Shown here one piece after another: positions 44,974-57,331 of a stretch of 64,000 bases of DNA. The stretch comes from Athripsodes cinereus (lineage: Eukaryota; Arthropoda; Insecta; Trichoptera; Leptoceridae), in contig OX388316.1 in NCBI GenBank assembly GCA_947579605.1, forward strand, positions 13,829,290-13,893,289. The letters run 5' to 3'. The position numbers were made by a program, and so were the translations under genes. Every line of letters begins with the position of its first letter. Position 1 is the first letter of the stretch. The notes under the pieces were generated by a model, which had not been told where the DNA came from, did not search any database, and saw only the letters and a list, made by a program, of their open reading frames with translations.

Positions 44974-46564
44974 TATGTTTGTGTTATCATCAAATAAAAC
45001 TCTCAATGATCACAAAAAAAAACAATTGCATATAAGACGATGTTTTGACGTGCTACGAAAAGACCTGTAGTATCTCGGAAACAAAGAATGCAAATGAATT
45101 TACTCATATCAGCGATTCTGCGCCAAACAAGTCAGCTTACCCCAGAGCAATTTCAAAATCAAACACTTTGACGCCATTTTCATATAAAAGATTCATAATG
45201 AAAGAGATTGTCTTTGACCAACTAATATTTATTTATTGGACAACATAATAATAATGTAAGTGTGTCGTTTACGTGCCAAAGAACCTCAAAGGCACTGTAC
45301 AATTCATGAAATTTAGGACAATACATCTTTGTCTTTATTGGATATAAATATAGGTACAACTAAAATAAAAAAAATATTAATTCTTCTTTATGGTCGGTCC
45401 CTCATTTTTGAGGGTTGATCGATATCAATAAGTCTATGCCATCTTCAAACACACATCAAAACATTGTGATTTTAATTGGGCGTTTATGAAAATATTTTTG
45501 AATCAGGTTGTATATGAATGACGCGTGATATATTGTCGATTCAATTCTGGTCTTGTCTCTTCAAATCAGATAACCCATTGGTGCCCTTCAAAAAATTAAG
45601 CGCCTTGTTACTTGTGGATTTGTATGGTGTCGTTATGTTTGGTTTCTCCTTGTTACTTTTTTTACTGACGATGGTGACCATCGCTTCTATAATAACACTT
45701 TGTTGCTTGTCGTTGTGAGCGTCTCCCAATCATTCATGCGATAACATCAGGTAACCCCGGCCGTGTACAGGTTAACAATCCTGCTTATACCTACTCGAAT
45801 ATGTTTTATTATTATTATTTTATTTTACTTATATGAAATGTATTCACACACGATACCAAGAAAATTTAAATCCCACAAAAGTCAGTTATACTTACATTGT
45901 AATCTAGAATGATTTTTGCGCATACAATATGAAATAACATAGCATTATAATACATACTTAGTTCAAAATAGAATATGTACATAAATTTAAAACAAGGAAT
46001 TTTGATGCGTCAGTTTATTTTTTCCTTAACTAGGTGTTTGCCTTGGAAAATTATAGAACAATGGTCTATATTTTCTAATGTATCTTAGTGGAAATGCATT
46101 ATAAAAGATTATTATAATTTAAAAACACCACTTCTTTCCAATCACAGTGGAAGTAAATAGTGCTCTTATTTTAAAACAATTTTTGTATTTTATTGGCTAT
46201 CCTTAATTTTTCTACAGTTCCTTAATTCGAAAATTTTGATTCAACTGATAAAACACACAATTAATGCCACTCTTTCTATTGCTCAAACAAATATCTTTAA
46301 AATATACATGGTTCCATTAACATGTTGAATATTTCCTTGTGAAAAAAATGTACTTACTTCATTTCCACAAATAAATATTTTGAAACGGAACAATGACAAG
46401 GTATGTCTTTAACAGCGCGATTATTTCATAGAATATTTTCTGATGCGTTTTTAAAGCATATTATAAATATTGTTTTACATATTAGGTACTCTATTGAATG
46501 CGCATTATTTAGTTTATTCTTTTCAGTGTTTTTGTTGTATATTTGCAAATTGAATTTGAAAGGG
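44974..46564. other. Intergenic, no gene seen
   Basis: At 45518-45729 both strands are open for about 60 codons, which is a composition effect rather than evidence for a gene. CCCTCATTTTTGAGGG at 45400-45415 is a small hairpin. Confidence 0.45.
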
Positions 46565-46645
46565 AAAAGTTTAATAATAATAATAATAAGAACACTTTAT
46601 TGATCAGAAAAAAAAAATCATGAGCAATTGGCGAGCTTATAAGTT
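46565..46645 (-). mobile_element. Element E 3' end (antisense)
   Basis: (AATA)n-type tail, then AAGAACACTTTATTGATC, an A run and CATGAGCAATTGGCGAGCTT, the reverse complement of 31860-31943. Confidence 0.65.
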
Positions 46646-46912
46646 CACATCAATGTATTTATTAATTTATACTATTTTTAATTATTGTAAATTTGATTAT
46701 AATGTATTTTTTATCTTCATAATTTTTGTATTGTTATTTGTTTTCGGTTTTTAGGGTAGAGTGTATATTATTACTGTTTACTAGCAACGTGTTCGTCATA
46801 CGGTTTGGTAATTTGCGGGACCTTGATTGGTTTATTTACTGAAGAAATTTGTATGTAGACATTTGTTGAGTTGAACTGTTTGTGTCCCTTAATAAGACAA
46901 TAAATAAATAAA
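46646..46912 (+). mobile_element. LINE-type 3' UTR with (AAAT)n tail
   Basis: A T-rich UTR ends GTGTCCCTTAATAAGAC and (AATA)n at about 46896-46912. The family is not identified, and no coding part remains. Confidence 0.45.
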
Positions 46913-47867
46913 TACCATAATTACAAAACTGACGATTTCTCGAATATGACATTTCTACTTGGTAAGTTATGGGACTAGACAGTCGTTATGTTTGGACGCG
47001 CACCGATTTCGTACACCCCTAAAAGTATTTTACGTCTATACTTTTTAATTTACTTGACTATTGGTACTTAACAGTTAACTTACATGTAAATTTGTATATC
47101 ATACACATCAATGTTACCTATATTTAAGTGTATAGGTAAGTATAACTTAATGTCAAATCAATGCGATCAGAACATCGATTTCCAAAGTATGTGTTATATA
47201 CATAATTTGTCACCTCGAACTTTCATACATAAAACGCAGAATTGAGTATAAACAATAAACGGATTAACTTTGATAAAAATGACGAGTTAATTCTTAGACT
47301 CCGATTAATGGATTATTCACATCAAAGACACGATATTGGAAGAGCAGCTTCGCGTCTTTGATTTGCATCTGAAGCTTTCTAAGTCCTCGAGGAGTCATAT
47401 ATAGAGGACACGTTAGCTCTGTCCAAAATCTTGTTGATTGTTGGGGTCTCCTTGTTGATCTTTCACACTAGGTACCGATCTGTTATTTTCCCTGGATTTA
47501 ATTATGATTGCTTTAAATTTTCACAATTAAGTAACAAATTTAACTCCTCCGTTAACTGATTAACGAAGTTAATTTTTTGATTAACGTTACTCTTCTCTGA
47601 TAAAACCTACATAATATGTCATTATAATACGAGGTTTATAATCGAGTAGTCAATTATTCAGTAATATGTTAACATTGCCTTCAATTATATATTCATCAGA
47701 TAAATCTGGTCATATAAAAACATTACATATTGGTACTCGCACATGTTTAAAACATTCCTGGGAAGAACAACGACTGAAGCTTATTCTGTACATGTATGAT
47801 AAAACCTACAACTCAACCAAAAGAAATAAAATACAAATCTATCTACAGGTATCTTAACGACTTCTCC
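46913..47867. other. Intergenic, no gene seen
   Basis: AT-rich, no recognised feature. Confidence 0.5.
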
Positions 47868-47945
47868 CACAGATTATGGGGTAGTCAGTGGATTAACTGC
47901 ATTTGATAAACATGCAAGTCGTCCTCCTTATACTATTAAAGAGTA
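47868..47945 (-). repeat. Family A 3' fragment
   Basis: CTCCCACAGATTATGGGGTAG, GTCAGTGGATTAACTGCATT and AAACATGCAAGTCGTCCTCC match the reverse complement of the family A 3' half. Confidence 0.65.
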
Positions 47946-48233
47946 GTACATAAAGGTGTATATAATGTGGAGTGCCGAAGGCCTGAATGTAAATTGTATT
48001 GCCAGCGAGTGCCTGTGTATATTTGTGAATTTTGTGCAGTCTTCATACACAAACTATTTTTTATTTTTTTTATTTGCTTTTTGTAAATTGTAATTTTAAT
48101 TAGGTCTTAAAAACAGATTATGTATATCTTTTCATTTGTTTTCAGTAAGATATATTTAATGTGAAATTAGAGTAAGGCTTAATGTGTATAAAAATTGTTT
48201 GTAGCTGAATTGAATAAATAAATAATAAAAAAA
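47946..48233 (+). mobile_element. LINE-type 3' end with (AAAT)n tail
   Basis: T-rich UTR-like sequence ends at GAATTGAATAAATAAATAAT. A short readable stretch before it (TVSAEG-like frame) is too decayed to place. Confidence 0.4.
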
Positions 48234-48235
48234 TG

Positions 48236-48372
48236 GCGGCAAACCTCAACGCTATATTGAAGATGCCGAATGCCTAAAATATGGCATTTTACGAATGCAG
48301 GAAATTCGAAAACCTACATAAAAGCGAGAGATTTAATGTTTGCCGAGGACTCCGCGGGATGTGCCACAAATA
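48236..48372 (-). repeat. Family A repeat, 5' half
   Basis: Read in reverse: CCGCGGAGTCC, ATTAAATCTCTCGCTTTTAT, TTTTCGAATTTCCTGC, CATTCGGCATCTTCAATATA and GAGGTTTGCCGCC. The order is as in the 9125 copy. Confidence 0.6.
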
Positions 48373-48734
48373 ATGTATAATATTTTATTAATAATCTCAT
48401 AGGTGGCATTTGCATAAATACTGTTTTTGTCATTTATATTGAATATTAAGTCATTATGTAGGTAGCCGTTTTCTAATACTATCATAATATTATTTGTACA
48501 TGTAATAAATCATTTAGGAAAAACGTGGGTGAGCCTTGCTACTACTTGTTAATAAAAAAGATTATGGGAAAGAGATAAACTTATAAACAACAAAATATTT
48601 CATATGGATAAGTATTAAGAGTTAGCTAAATATATAATATTAGGTAGGTATGTATTAAATATTATTTATCCATTCTTTCATTTTTTTCGCCCTTAGTATG
48701 TACACCTTTCGGAAACACAAGGTAATAACAAGCA
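48373..48734. other. Intergenic, no gene seen
   Basis: AT-rich, no recognised feature. Confidence 0.5.
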
Positions 48735-48925
48735 TCTTAGCATCTTTCATTTAAAGACATTGTGAACCATTTGCCACCTTCTCTCAAATTACGACTTTAG
48801 TGTTTTGATGTCATTGTTATGGGAACGTACTCAGTAATAATGTGTTATTTCCGAAATACAAGAGAGAGATGCTGGATCTCGTTTTGTGAACGTCCAAATA
48901 TATTTGGCCAAAAAGAGTACCCTTC
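48735..48925 (+). repeat. Family B repeat, diverged
   Basis: TTTGCCACCTTCTCTCAAAT, TGATGTCATTGTTATGGGAACG and a following GAGAGAGATGCTGGATCTCG. The similarity to 35546 is ordered but weak. Confidence 0.45.
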
Positions 48926-48944
48926 TACCACCCAACCAGGTTTC

Positions 48945-49060
48945 CAATGAACTAGAAATCCTGTTCTTAGAATATACTGTATCTATGACAACGAAATCAG
49001 AGAGAAGTGGTGACCCAATTGATGGAAAGACGCTCTAAATGAAGGGTATTGAGGAGCAAT
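48945..49060 (-). repeat. Family B repeat, inverted copy
   Basis: The reverse complement gives CTCAATACCCTTCATTTAG, GCGTCTTTCCATCAATTGGG and GATTTCGTTGTCATAG. Confidence 0.55.
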
Positions 49061-49097
49061 TGGGTTGAATATATATTTCTTAATTCATTCATTCATT

Positions 49098-49250
49098 CAT
49101 ACCATCCCGACATTTCCTATAAGTGTAGTAGCCAGCGGACTTACTGCATGTAATAAACATACAAGCCAATCTCTTTGTGCCAACCAAAAATAAAAACATT
49201 CAAGATGGGTGGCATATCTCATCGTCTTTTACTGTACACTCGAAAACTTA
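49098..49250 (-). repeat. Family A repeat
   Basis: ATACCATCCCGACATTTCC, GTAGTAGCCAGCGGAC, TGCATGTAATAAACATACAAG, CATTCAAGATGGGTGGCATA and ACACTCGAAAACTTA, in reverse order, as expected of a minus copy. The GTCCTG...CAGG block is deleted. Confidence 0.7.
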
Positions 49251-50436
49251 TCAATACCGTTGAAAATATGGAAGATCTTATCTTTGCCTGGTCCTTCACT
49301 GCTTTTTCTGAAACTAACATAGCAAATTTTTATACAGTTTGTTAGATTTTATTAATCTGTGATTTCAATGGTTCTGGCAATATATATGAAGAGGAAGCTA
49401 TTGGATATTTTTTATTACGCGAATTAACAGTAGGTTATTAATCTTCCAGTAGTTTCTCATAAGAAAAACTACACATGTTTTTATGATAATCTATTTTTTC
49501 AATACGTAAATATGTAAATACATATTACTTATTATTTATAATAATAATAATAATAATAATATTAATATATCTGCTAATCGATAGCTACCTGAAAATTTTT
49601 CGAATCATTCGATCGTTTATAACGTGTCATATTAAAATAGAGATGTGCCTTATCGATACGAAACGATCAAAACATAGTAACTAACAACATCAACTGCCAA
49701 CCAATGACAAGGCTATCGATCAAAATGAATGAATCGTTTAAATCTAAATAATGTTTTTCATTACAATAATGTTATATCTAACTATAATCCTTGCATAAAT
49801 AAATTATTATGTTCGTAAATAAATCTATCTATCTATTGATTGAGTCGAGGTTTATTTTAAAAAAAACTCTATGTTTACCTATATATGAAAGAAAACACAA
49901 TTGGTTTTAATTTGACTTTATATTTAATCATAAAGTGCCCTGGTTTCGACTAACAAAGTCATTGTCTATATATTAATGTCATCATGGCAGAACCTTTATA
50001 TAGAAATTGAATGCTCTATCAAAAGAAGTATAATATAAAAATCTTAGTTTTTTTATGTTCATTTAAAGGCATGCCTACCATAAATGATTCAAATAAATCA
50101 AATATTGTGTGAGAGGTTCCCATGTTTTTGTTAATTTAATTATATTCTCTTATTTCCAAATACGAAATAAAGAAATTCATAATTAATTCAATTTAAAATT
50201 GGTGCGTTAACGTTGTGAAATAGGTATCAAATAAAATAAAATTTCATTTTAAAATAAAAAATATACCTATATTTAGCAATGAAATATTGAAAACACTGTT
50301 AATTTTTACGTAGAGTACCTACTTAAGTATTTAATCAATTGATAATGGTTAAATAAAAATCTTAAATGCCGAACGCTTTAGCCTTGCGACATCTTCAGGA
50401 TAAGAGTAGGTAACATAAGACTGTTTTCATAATTGC
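49251..50436. other. Intergenic; AAT microsatellite
   Basis: (AAT)n at about 49538-49562. No gene. Confidence 0.5.
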
Positions 50437-50575
50437 CTTAATTTGAAGGAGAGCATGCATGAGGAATTGTATGACAATGACAGAAGCGAAAGATCTATGC
50501 AAGGATAGAAGGAAGTGGCGCACGATCCTTTCTGCCTACCCCGCGAGGGAAGCGGCGTGATGGTATGTATGTATG
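50437..50575 (+). pseudogene. LINE F2 C-terminal end
   Basis: Readable as the end of F2: MTEAKDLCKDRRKWRTILSA then YPAREAA and a stop. The 3' sequence TACCCCGCGAGGGAAGCGG CGTGATGG is followed by a (TATG)n tail at 50561-50576. The CCC-CGCGA-GGG stem differs in sequence from the stems at 24470 and 9350 but keeps pairing. Confidence 0.75.
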
Positions 50576-50644
50576 ATATGTCCAGGGTTAGTTTTTGGTA
50601 AAAATATTTCAAATGATAATAATAAAAATTAGACCACCATAATA

Positions 50645-51000
50645 AAAGGATGTTTTTTTATTTTTTTATTTTTTATTTATTTTTTATTTTACATCAATAT
50701 ATAGCGTGAGCCTTTTACATGTTAAACAACAGTATAATAGACAACAAATACAAACACACACGATAATCAGAAATCACAAGTCATAATTATATAAAATAAT
50801 TAATTTATATAAAGAGTAATATTAATTAATATAAAGCCAAAAAAGCAGTCACAAATAAAATAATACGAAACATAAGTAAATATAGAGTAATATCAAGTAT
50901 AATTAAATATAATTAAATAATATCAAGTCAAAAAATTAAATAATATAAAACAGAAGTCGATGGGAAACAAATCATTTATGTCAATACAAACAAGCATGAA
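50645..51000 (-). mobile_element. LINE F3 3' UTR copy (antisense)
   Basis: A (TTTA)n tail at 50653-50690, then GCGTGAGCCTTTTACATGTT, the reverse complement of the F3 terminal block. A-rich UTR sequence follows. Confidence 0.65.
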
Positions 51001-51145
51001 TATGTCATGGAGGAAAATAACAATTTCGAACAAACAAAAAAAAAAAAAAAACTTAATGCTGTTAGGAAAATTAGAATGTTAACAGGTGAGAAAATAAAGT
51101 ACAATATAAATAGGTACGAATTAAATTATTACAAAATAGAATGGA

Positions 51146-51221
51146 TAAAAATATGTTATCATTATGTACCTAAAGTAAAATTGACATTTTACTTTAGGTA
51201 CATAATGATAACATATTTTTA
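51146..51221. repeat. Perfect 35 bp hairpin with a 6-base loop
   Basis: Arm 1 (51146-51180) begins TAAAAATATGTTATCATTAT. Arm 2 (51187-51221) is its exact reverse complement. The loop is TTGACA. Each arm contains GTACCTAAAGTAAAA or its complement. It lies inside a chance open frame (51007-51246) that is read straight through the palindrome. Confidence 0.95.
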
Positions 51222-52077
51222 CAACATTTGCATCGCATCACAGTGATGTCACGTTTCTAAAACCTTGCTAATTTTAATATTACTAGAAAGGAAACAATTA
51301 TTTGCTGTTGAAGTTCTGAGCAAAACCGGGCTTTAAGCTCGTACCAACATGTTTTAATATATTTGTTTTAATAGTCCCACGAATAGAATCAGCTGTTAAT
51401 AGACGCGCTAGTCGCTGGCTGCTACTACTACTACTACTATTACCAAAAGGTACTTACTTGGTCAATAAATAAATAATTCATTCCCGAGATACCTATCTCT
51501 TTAGAATAATCTAACGCAGACAACAGAATTATTATGGGTTGACCTTATGTAAATTAATTTCTATAATATTATTAATATGAAAATCTGTGATTTTTATAAA
51601 AATGCCTACAACTGGAAATAGGTCAAACCATAAATCAATTGATAAATGCAGTCAATCATTCTAGTAAAGAAATATTCGATACATAATTTTTCCAATTATT
51701 TCTAAAATTTGTTAATATATTATCCTCCTGTAGCCTATACTTATATTTATATAGGTATTTAAATATTGAAAATATTTACAACTAAAATGCCACACAAAGA
51801 AAAGAATTACATTCGCAAACAATGACGGCTTATATTTCGTTCAGCACAGAACGAAGCAAGAATCAAACTTATTGATTAATCTAGATCTCGCAGGAAGGGC
51901 TTTGAAAATGGAACATTTAGTGATGCGAACTCAAGATTCTGGAACAACTGTCTCTAAATCTGCGAGAGGAGGCTTATAGAGAGGGTCTCAGAAGGAAGCT
52001 GAAGATACGTTTTGGAGGATAGTGACTTATTTACTTCCTATGTTCCCAAGTAGAATATACATAAGACGGCGGAATAA
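51222..52077. other. Intergenic, no gene seen
   Basis: A short CTA repeat is at 51420-51438. The segment 51880-52020 is richer in GC and purines, without a long frame. Confidence 0.45.
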
Positions 52078-52341
52078 TCAAAGGAATTCTTCTTCTGCGT
52101 CGCTTTCCTTATTAATCTTGAAAGTAATAATGGAAGTCTTCATACTTCTGCACTTCAGACATCTTTCAAAGCAACCCTGAAAGTCAAAACCTGTCACCTT
52201 TTTTTCTACCACTACATGATTGATCATAGCCCTCCAGTCTTCGTGGCACTCTGCAATCCACATTTTTCCACCACTGTTGAACCAGTGACAGACCAACATT
52301 AGTCTATCCACCTCGCAAGAGTCGCAAGCACTTCCATTCAT
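52078..52341 (-). CDS. Hypothetical 87-residue cysteine-rich protein or exon
   Basis: Begins at the ATG at 52341 (MNGSACDSCEVDRLML) and ends at TGA 52080-52078 after an acidic EEEF tail. Seven cysteines lie at residues 6, 9, 18, 32, 57, 61 and 64, arranged as CxxC and CxxxCxxC, with three tryptophans (20, 28, 36). There is no signal peptide. By eye its GC content is clearly above the ~28% of its flanks. I do not recognise a family. It could be a small zinc-binding protein, one exon of a larger gene, or a captured fragment. AG dinucleotides just before the ATG would allow a splice acceptor, but without a good pyrimidine tract. Confidence 0.3.
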   Translation of the reverse strand: MNGSACDSCEVDRLMLVCHWFNSGGKMWIAECHEDWRAMINHVVVEKKVTGFDFQGCFERCLKCRSMKTSIITFKINKESDAEEEFL

Positions 52342-53267
52342 CTTACAACATGTCCGCAAAACTATCGAAGAATATACATTTCAATTAGATAAATAAGTAC
52401 CACAATAAAAAAAAACTTGATGACAATTTTTAAACACGAAGAAGGACGTGGAATTATCTTAAATGTTGTGTGACAAAAAATCAGGAGCCATCATTATGAT
52501 CAAATAATGAAGTTATTAAATTAAAAATAATAATTAATTATAATCATCTATGAAGTTGGTTAAGGTAGCACATTTTGTCCATATTAAAATTAATAATATT
52601 TTATAATAATACATAACACGAACGATAATTCATTTATAAGCCTCATTATATCATAATTCTAGCTACCGATCATTTGTCAAACTGAGAGCTGTTCAGAAAG
52701 ACAACATGATATATTTATCTGGACTTATCGATCATATTATAAAAACACATTTTAATAATGTAAATCTCTTAAGGAAAAAAAATAATAGACTGCATAATTC
52801 AAGTACCTGAATGTAACACAAGAGACTGATATTGAAATCAACACTATCCCGGAAAGTGCAGAAATCAGAGGACGCCTATTTTTTTATATTTTTGCAAGAC
52901 AATTTTGATGGACAGGCTCAGGGCTCACTTTAAAAATTTGCCCAATAAATCATGACCGTTTTTTAAAGCTATGGGTCAATAAAAATAATAATTCTTATAA
53001 ACCTATACCCAATTAACTTAAAAATAAAATTAATAAACTAAAGATAAGTAAAACTTAAATATTCTAGGAAAAATGCAATAAGATGTCCTGGAAACTCAGA
53101 TGATTTTATGGACGTAAAATCGAAGGTTGCGAAGGTGAGACTTGTCGTGGCTTCACAAGATGATAGATTAAACTTGGGCAAAGGTAGTGGAATAGCATAT
53201 CCATACATTGAATAAAGAAGCTTTCGTCATGCTAATCGCCAACGTCAGGGGCGGGGGATTTGTTAAA
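52342..53267. other. Intergenic up to the LTR element
   Basis: AT-rich. A GC-richer patch at 53090-53265 forms the insertion site. Confidence 0.5.
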
Positions 53268-53271
53268 GCGC

Positions 53272-54514
53272 TGTGGCAGTTTTATATATTTTCCTCAGTC
53301 GGTAGAGCTTGAATTGGAAATCCAATGAGACCCCATTCATTACATACTAATCTCAAAGGCGTGGGTTATTTCCACCTCTAATTTGATAATTACCATTACT
53401 GAATATGATTCTAAAATTATTTGTGATATTTTCACTGTCAAGTCAATGCTATGCGGTCTCATTGAATACTCCACATTCATCATGGGAGTATTGATTTAAT
53501 TCAAAGAAGGTTTCAAATAAAAATCTTTAATCCACTTCCACTATACACTGATAGTAGACAGCTGGTTTTCACAACTTTGTTAACAAACTTCTTAACTAAA
53601 TTATTACATGATTATCAATTTTTATATACATCCTTCGTCACAATTATAACTAATTACACTCTGACTTGACCTTCATGTATAACCATGTATATACATGCTG
53701 AACCTTACATACTAATAGTGAAATGAAAATGTGACCTGTTGATTTCCTGGTGATTTTAATTAATTATGAAATTCGGTTGGCTGTATAGACGATCTGCAAA
53801 ATTAGACATCACACTGTTCCCGCCTGTGTGGTTAGCCTCCATTAATCTTGTAGATTAATCTTTCCAGATTCATCTGCTTATGATGATATCATTCTATTTT
53901 AGCCTGGGCACGTGGTATCACTCGCATCAATGAATGTTAAAACCTCCCGAACTCTAATCCCCCTGGGTATTTACCGCTTCTGTATTAAACACAGAAGACA
54001 CAATCAATTTCTGATATAAAATAATATAATAATCCATTAAACGGCATTCCACTAAATAATACCAAATGTTACATACCTTCATGTTTAGCGGTATAATATT
54101 TAGATCCTCGCTCGTCGCAATCAATTTTGTTCACAATATTAATTTACATTCCTTCTAAAAGTGCTCGCAGTTATGCGACACGACTTGGTAATAATTTAAA
54201 ATGTAACACTCCACATGAGAGATTAAAATTTATTACATAGGTACCATGACCTACTAATGATCACTTCTTCGCGGTCAGACGTATAAAGAGACTTCTTCCT
54301 GGGTTACTCCCAATTAAATAGCTAATTATCCGCTATCTCTCTCATTACGAGAACTACATACGTCACGCCACGTTGTTTTTAGACTCCAATGAAGTTCGTC
54401 ACACATCCCGCGCTATTTCCGCAATCACATCCAAAGACAAAAATTAAATATTTTTCAGAAACGCTCTTCTTCTTTTTCTTTATTATATTTAACCCTGATA
54501 ATAATTCTGTTACA
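53272..54514 (-). repeat. 3' LTR (1243 bp)
   Basis: I compared most lines with 57349-58591 at a constant offset of 4077 and saw no difference. Identity also covers the base before it (C at 53271 and 57348). Confidence 0.93.
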
Positions 54515-54516
54515 AA

Positions 54517-54531
54517 CTTCCCCTCTTCCCG
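54517..54531 (-). other. Polypurine tract of the LTR element
   Basis: On the minus strand, GCGGGAAGAGGGGAAGTT abuts the TGTAAC start of the 3' LTR. This is the expected plus-strand primer and fixes the orientation. Confidence 0.85.
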
Positions 54532-55155
54532 CAATAAAAAAATTAATGTTAACCATTGATTTTTTTTTTTTAAGGAACTTCAACAGGTCACGCAAAACTA
54601 GTCAATGAAACTAACGATAGTATAAAACTTGAGGAAAAATCTAAAAATACACTGAGCCGGGCTTTTCAGAATGAAAAACTAGCTTGGGCGCCATCCGAAA
54701 ATTCGTTTTTCTTTATTTGACAACTGCAAATGGTTGAAAACGATCCTTAAGGAAAACTAAAAAGAACCAAAAATGTTTTAAATAATCAAGAAATTTAATT
54801 ACTAAAGTCAGTGTACTTTCTGAGCTTCCCTCATCTAAACTATTTACATATATATTTTACTTATCCTACTCAACGATTCACGTCGACTTTAAGTTGATTT
54901 TTAACTCCTAATTTCATAACATGTAGTATCTAGTTTACAATATTTCAATGTATACATAACTTTATATAAAAATTCATTAAAGGTGAGTACATTCCACCAA
55001 ATTATATCTTACTTAGATTTAGTCAATTCCATGTTTACATTGCATTCTTAATCTTAGCCTATATACTATGTTCTGTTACTATGCATAAATAATGCAAAAA
55101 AATAAAATATATATACATATATGATTCAAAATTGTATTAGGCACCCTTAAAAGTT

Positions 55156-55518
55156 TTACCTAATACCTGCATTGCATATGCTACACCTATTATAATATTT
55201 GGCATTTTTCTCATAAGCTTGCCATAGATTGTCTGATACTATGTCATACAATGAACTCAAATTTTCCATATTTTCCCGGTACAATTTTCTTTCCCTAGTC
55301 AAATTTTCGATATTACCTACTTCATCTGGTGGTATATTGCCGTGCAAATTACCATCTAAAATCGTCTCTTTAATTGTTTTCCTTGAAGTATTTAACTTCC
55401 TAACATGGGCTTTGACACTCACAAAAGAAGTACCACCTGCCTTGTTGGTTACCTCATTGTCTAAATCTGATTCCTGATGTTCATCCATACCTACTATATC
55501 TTTATCAGCAGTTGACAT
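55156..55518 (-). pseudogene. ORF inside the LTR element, possible integrase C-terminal remnant
   Basis: 120 codons starting with an ATG in fair context (AAAATGT) and ending AGIR-stop. The C-terminal third (YRENMENLSSLYDIVSDNL, AYEKNAKYYNR) resembles the segment just before the GPY/F module of Gypsy integrases, where a KYYN is followed by basic residues. Here the basic run and everything after it are missing. Its place, about 640 bases before the polypurine tract, is where a pol end would lie. The N-terminal two thirds are acidic, polar and not recognised. AGGTAAAA at the stop could serve as a splice donor. The assignment is tentative. Confidence 0.4.
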
Positions 55519-55559
55519 TTTGAACTAAAGTTTTATATCATTTACTATTGAAAAATACC

Positions 55560-57331
55560 GTTTACTGAAGTTTCACCTCACTAAAAAATCATATGTCTCC
55601 CAAGTTACATAAATGTATGTATAATATTAAATATATTTCGAACTAATTAAACTTGCAATTAATTAATCATACAATTGTAAATAATTTAATTATGATGCGT
55701 GTATGGAGAATATAATATGAAGCCAAACAAAAATAAACCATTTAAAATAAGCAAGTGTATGAAGATTGTAAAAATTTATGAATACCTAAATCAATTATTA
55801 TTATTTAAAAAAATTATATTTTTGTACAGAATCCTTTCAATGTTATAATGTTCCATTTGGTCCCACTGACCGTACATATTATCGTCATCGATAAACAAAC
55901 AACTAATATTAATATGTTTATACACTATTTTAACATTTGCACTCCGTCGCAAACAATCAATTCTATATTACACTATTATATTCCAACACACAACATAAGT
56001 ACCTATGCACTATCAATACAAACTTCATCGACCATCGCATGATGTACGATTTCTACTGCGTTAGAGAGAGACGAAACGATACTTCCCAATATCGCATCAA
56101 CTGGTTTGCGTCTACGCTAAATTTCAATGATGATAACAGACACCTGCTATACGTTCCATGTACCTACTCACTATTATTTAAACCTAACGAAAATAAGGCG
56201 AAGGACATTCATAGTTCGGTATAATCTTGCCAAATCAGACACAGTCAATATTTATTTGAACATTAAAATCACTTACCGAAATGATGTGAATGTACCTGAC
56301 ATGACACTGGCCGCAAGCTGTATCGATATGGTGAGATGTGTGAATTTCCAATGCTTTCCAAAATCCAAAATTGAACTCATATGAAAATGTCTTCATCCAT
56401 TCAAGCTAGAACATACGTTTGCAATCTAATAAGTTTCCATACACAAATACATTTTTATTCAAATTCAAAATTTCAATGTTTCGGTTCATTCACTTGCAAA
56501 CAAATGAATAGTTGAGCAATACAAAATTACACAATTCTAAAATTCAATTTTTTTTTGAAATAATTTTACCAATACTGGACTTGTAAAAATTGACTTTGTT
56601 ACTTTACAAATAAACCAAGCAAAATCCAATTGAAATGAAATTTCAATAAAGTTGAACCAAAACTTTAATAAAACATAATTAAAACTTGACTAAAATCTTT
56701 ACTGAATTGGATGTTTATTATAAAATTTACCCTTTTGACAATCCAAAGTTGCAAAATTTATTTATTCATTTACCAAAATTACGATAATACAAATTCAACA
56801 AACATTGCATGTGGCAATTAGTAGAAAAATTTATTGTGGTCAGACCCTTTTTATAACAAAAATTTTAACATGTGCTCCTATAATTTTACAATTTACCTAC
56901 AATTTACAAAGTATCATGTTGCAAAAATTATGCAGATTTTTGTCACATTTACAAATTTTATAAAATTAATTTTACCTACCAACGACAAAAATATCATATG
57001 TTTTTGTCACATAATTTAGCAATAAAATTTTTGAACATTAATTTACATGCATTTAAAATGTACTTTGATTATGCAAATTTTTCACATGGTTTTTACTTTA
57101 AAATTTTATTTAAACCTGCTATTCCAAAATGTTATTCTATATCTCTTGTTACATATTCTAAAATGCTATTCTAATATACAATATTATTCTAAAATGTTAA
57201 TCTAACATGCTAATCTAAATGTTAATCTAAATTGCTCTTTATACGTCTAAGTTGAAGGAATAATCTAATGTTATATATTTTTTTATATAGAGGTAGAAAT
57301 CAGTATGGAATGCCAATAATATAGGGTCCAT
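55560..57331 (-). other. Long AT-rich interior or leader of the LTR element
   Basis: About 1.8 kb without a minus-strand open frame of note. Overlapping plus-strand frames at 55848-56384 are antisense to the element and lack recognisable domains. A degenerate tandem run of TTATTCTAAAATG / TTAATCTAAATG units lies at 57119-57233, next to the primer site. Confidence 0.5.

Noticed and set aside
45518..45729. Overlapping ORFs on both strands, the plus one hydrophobic
   Set aside because: No ATG context, domain or conservation cue. Both strands open over the same bases points to composition.
55848..56384. Three overlapping plus-strand frames in the LTR element
   Set aside because: They are antisense to the element, in three different frames, and have no recognisable protein.
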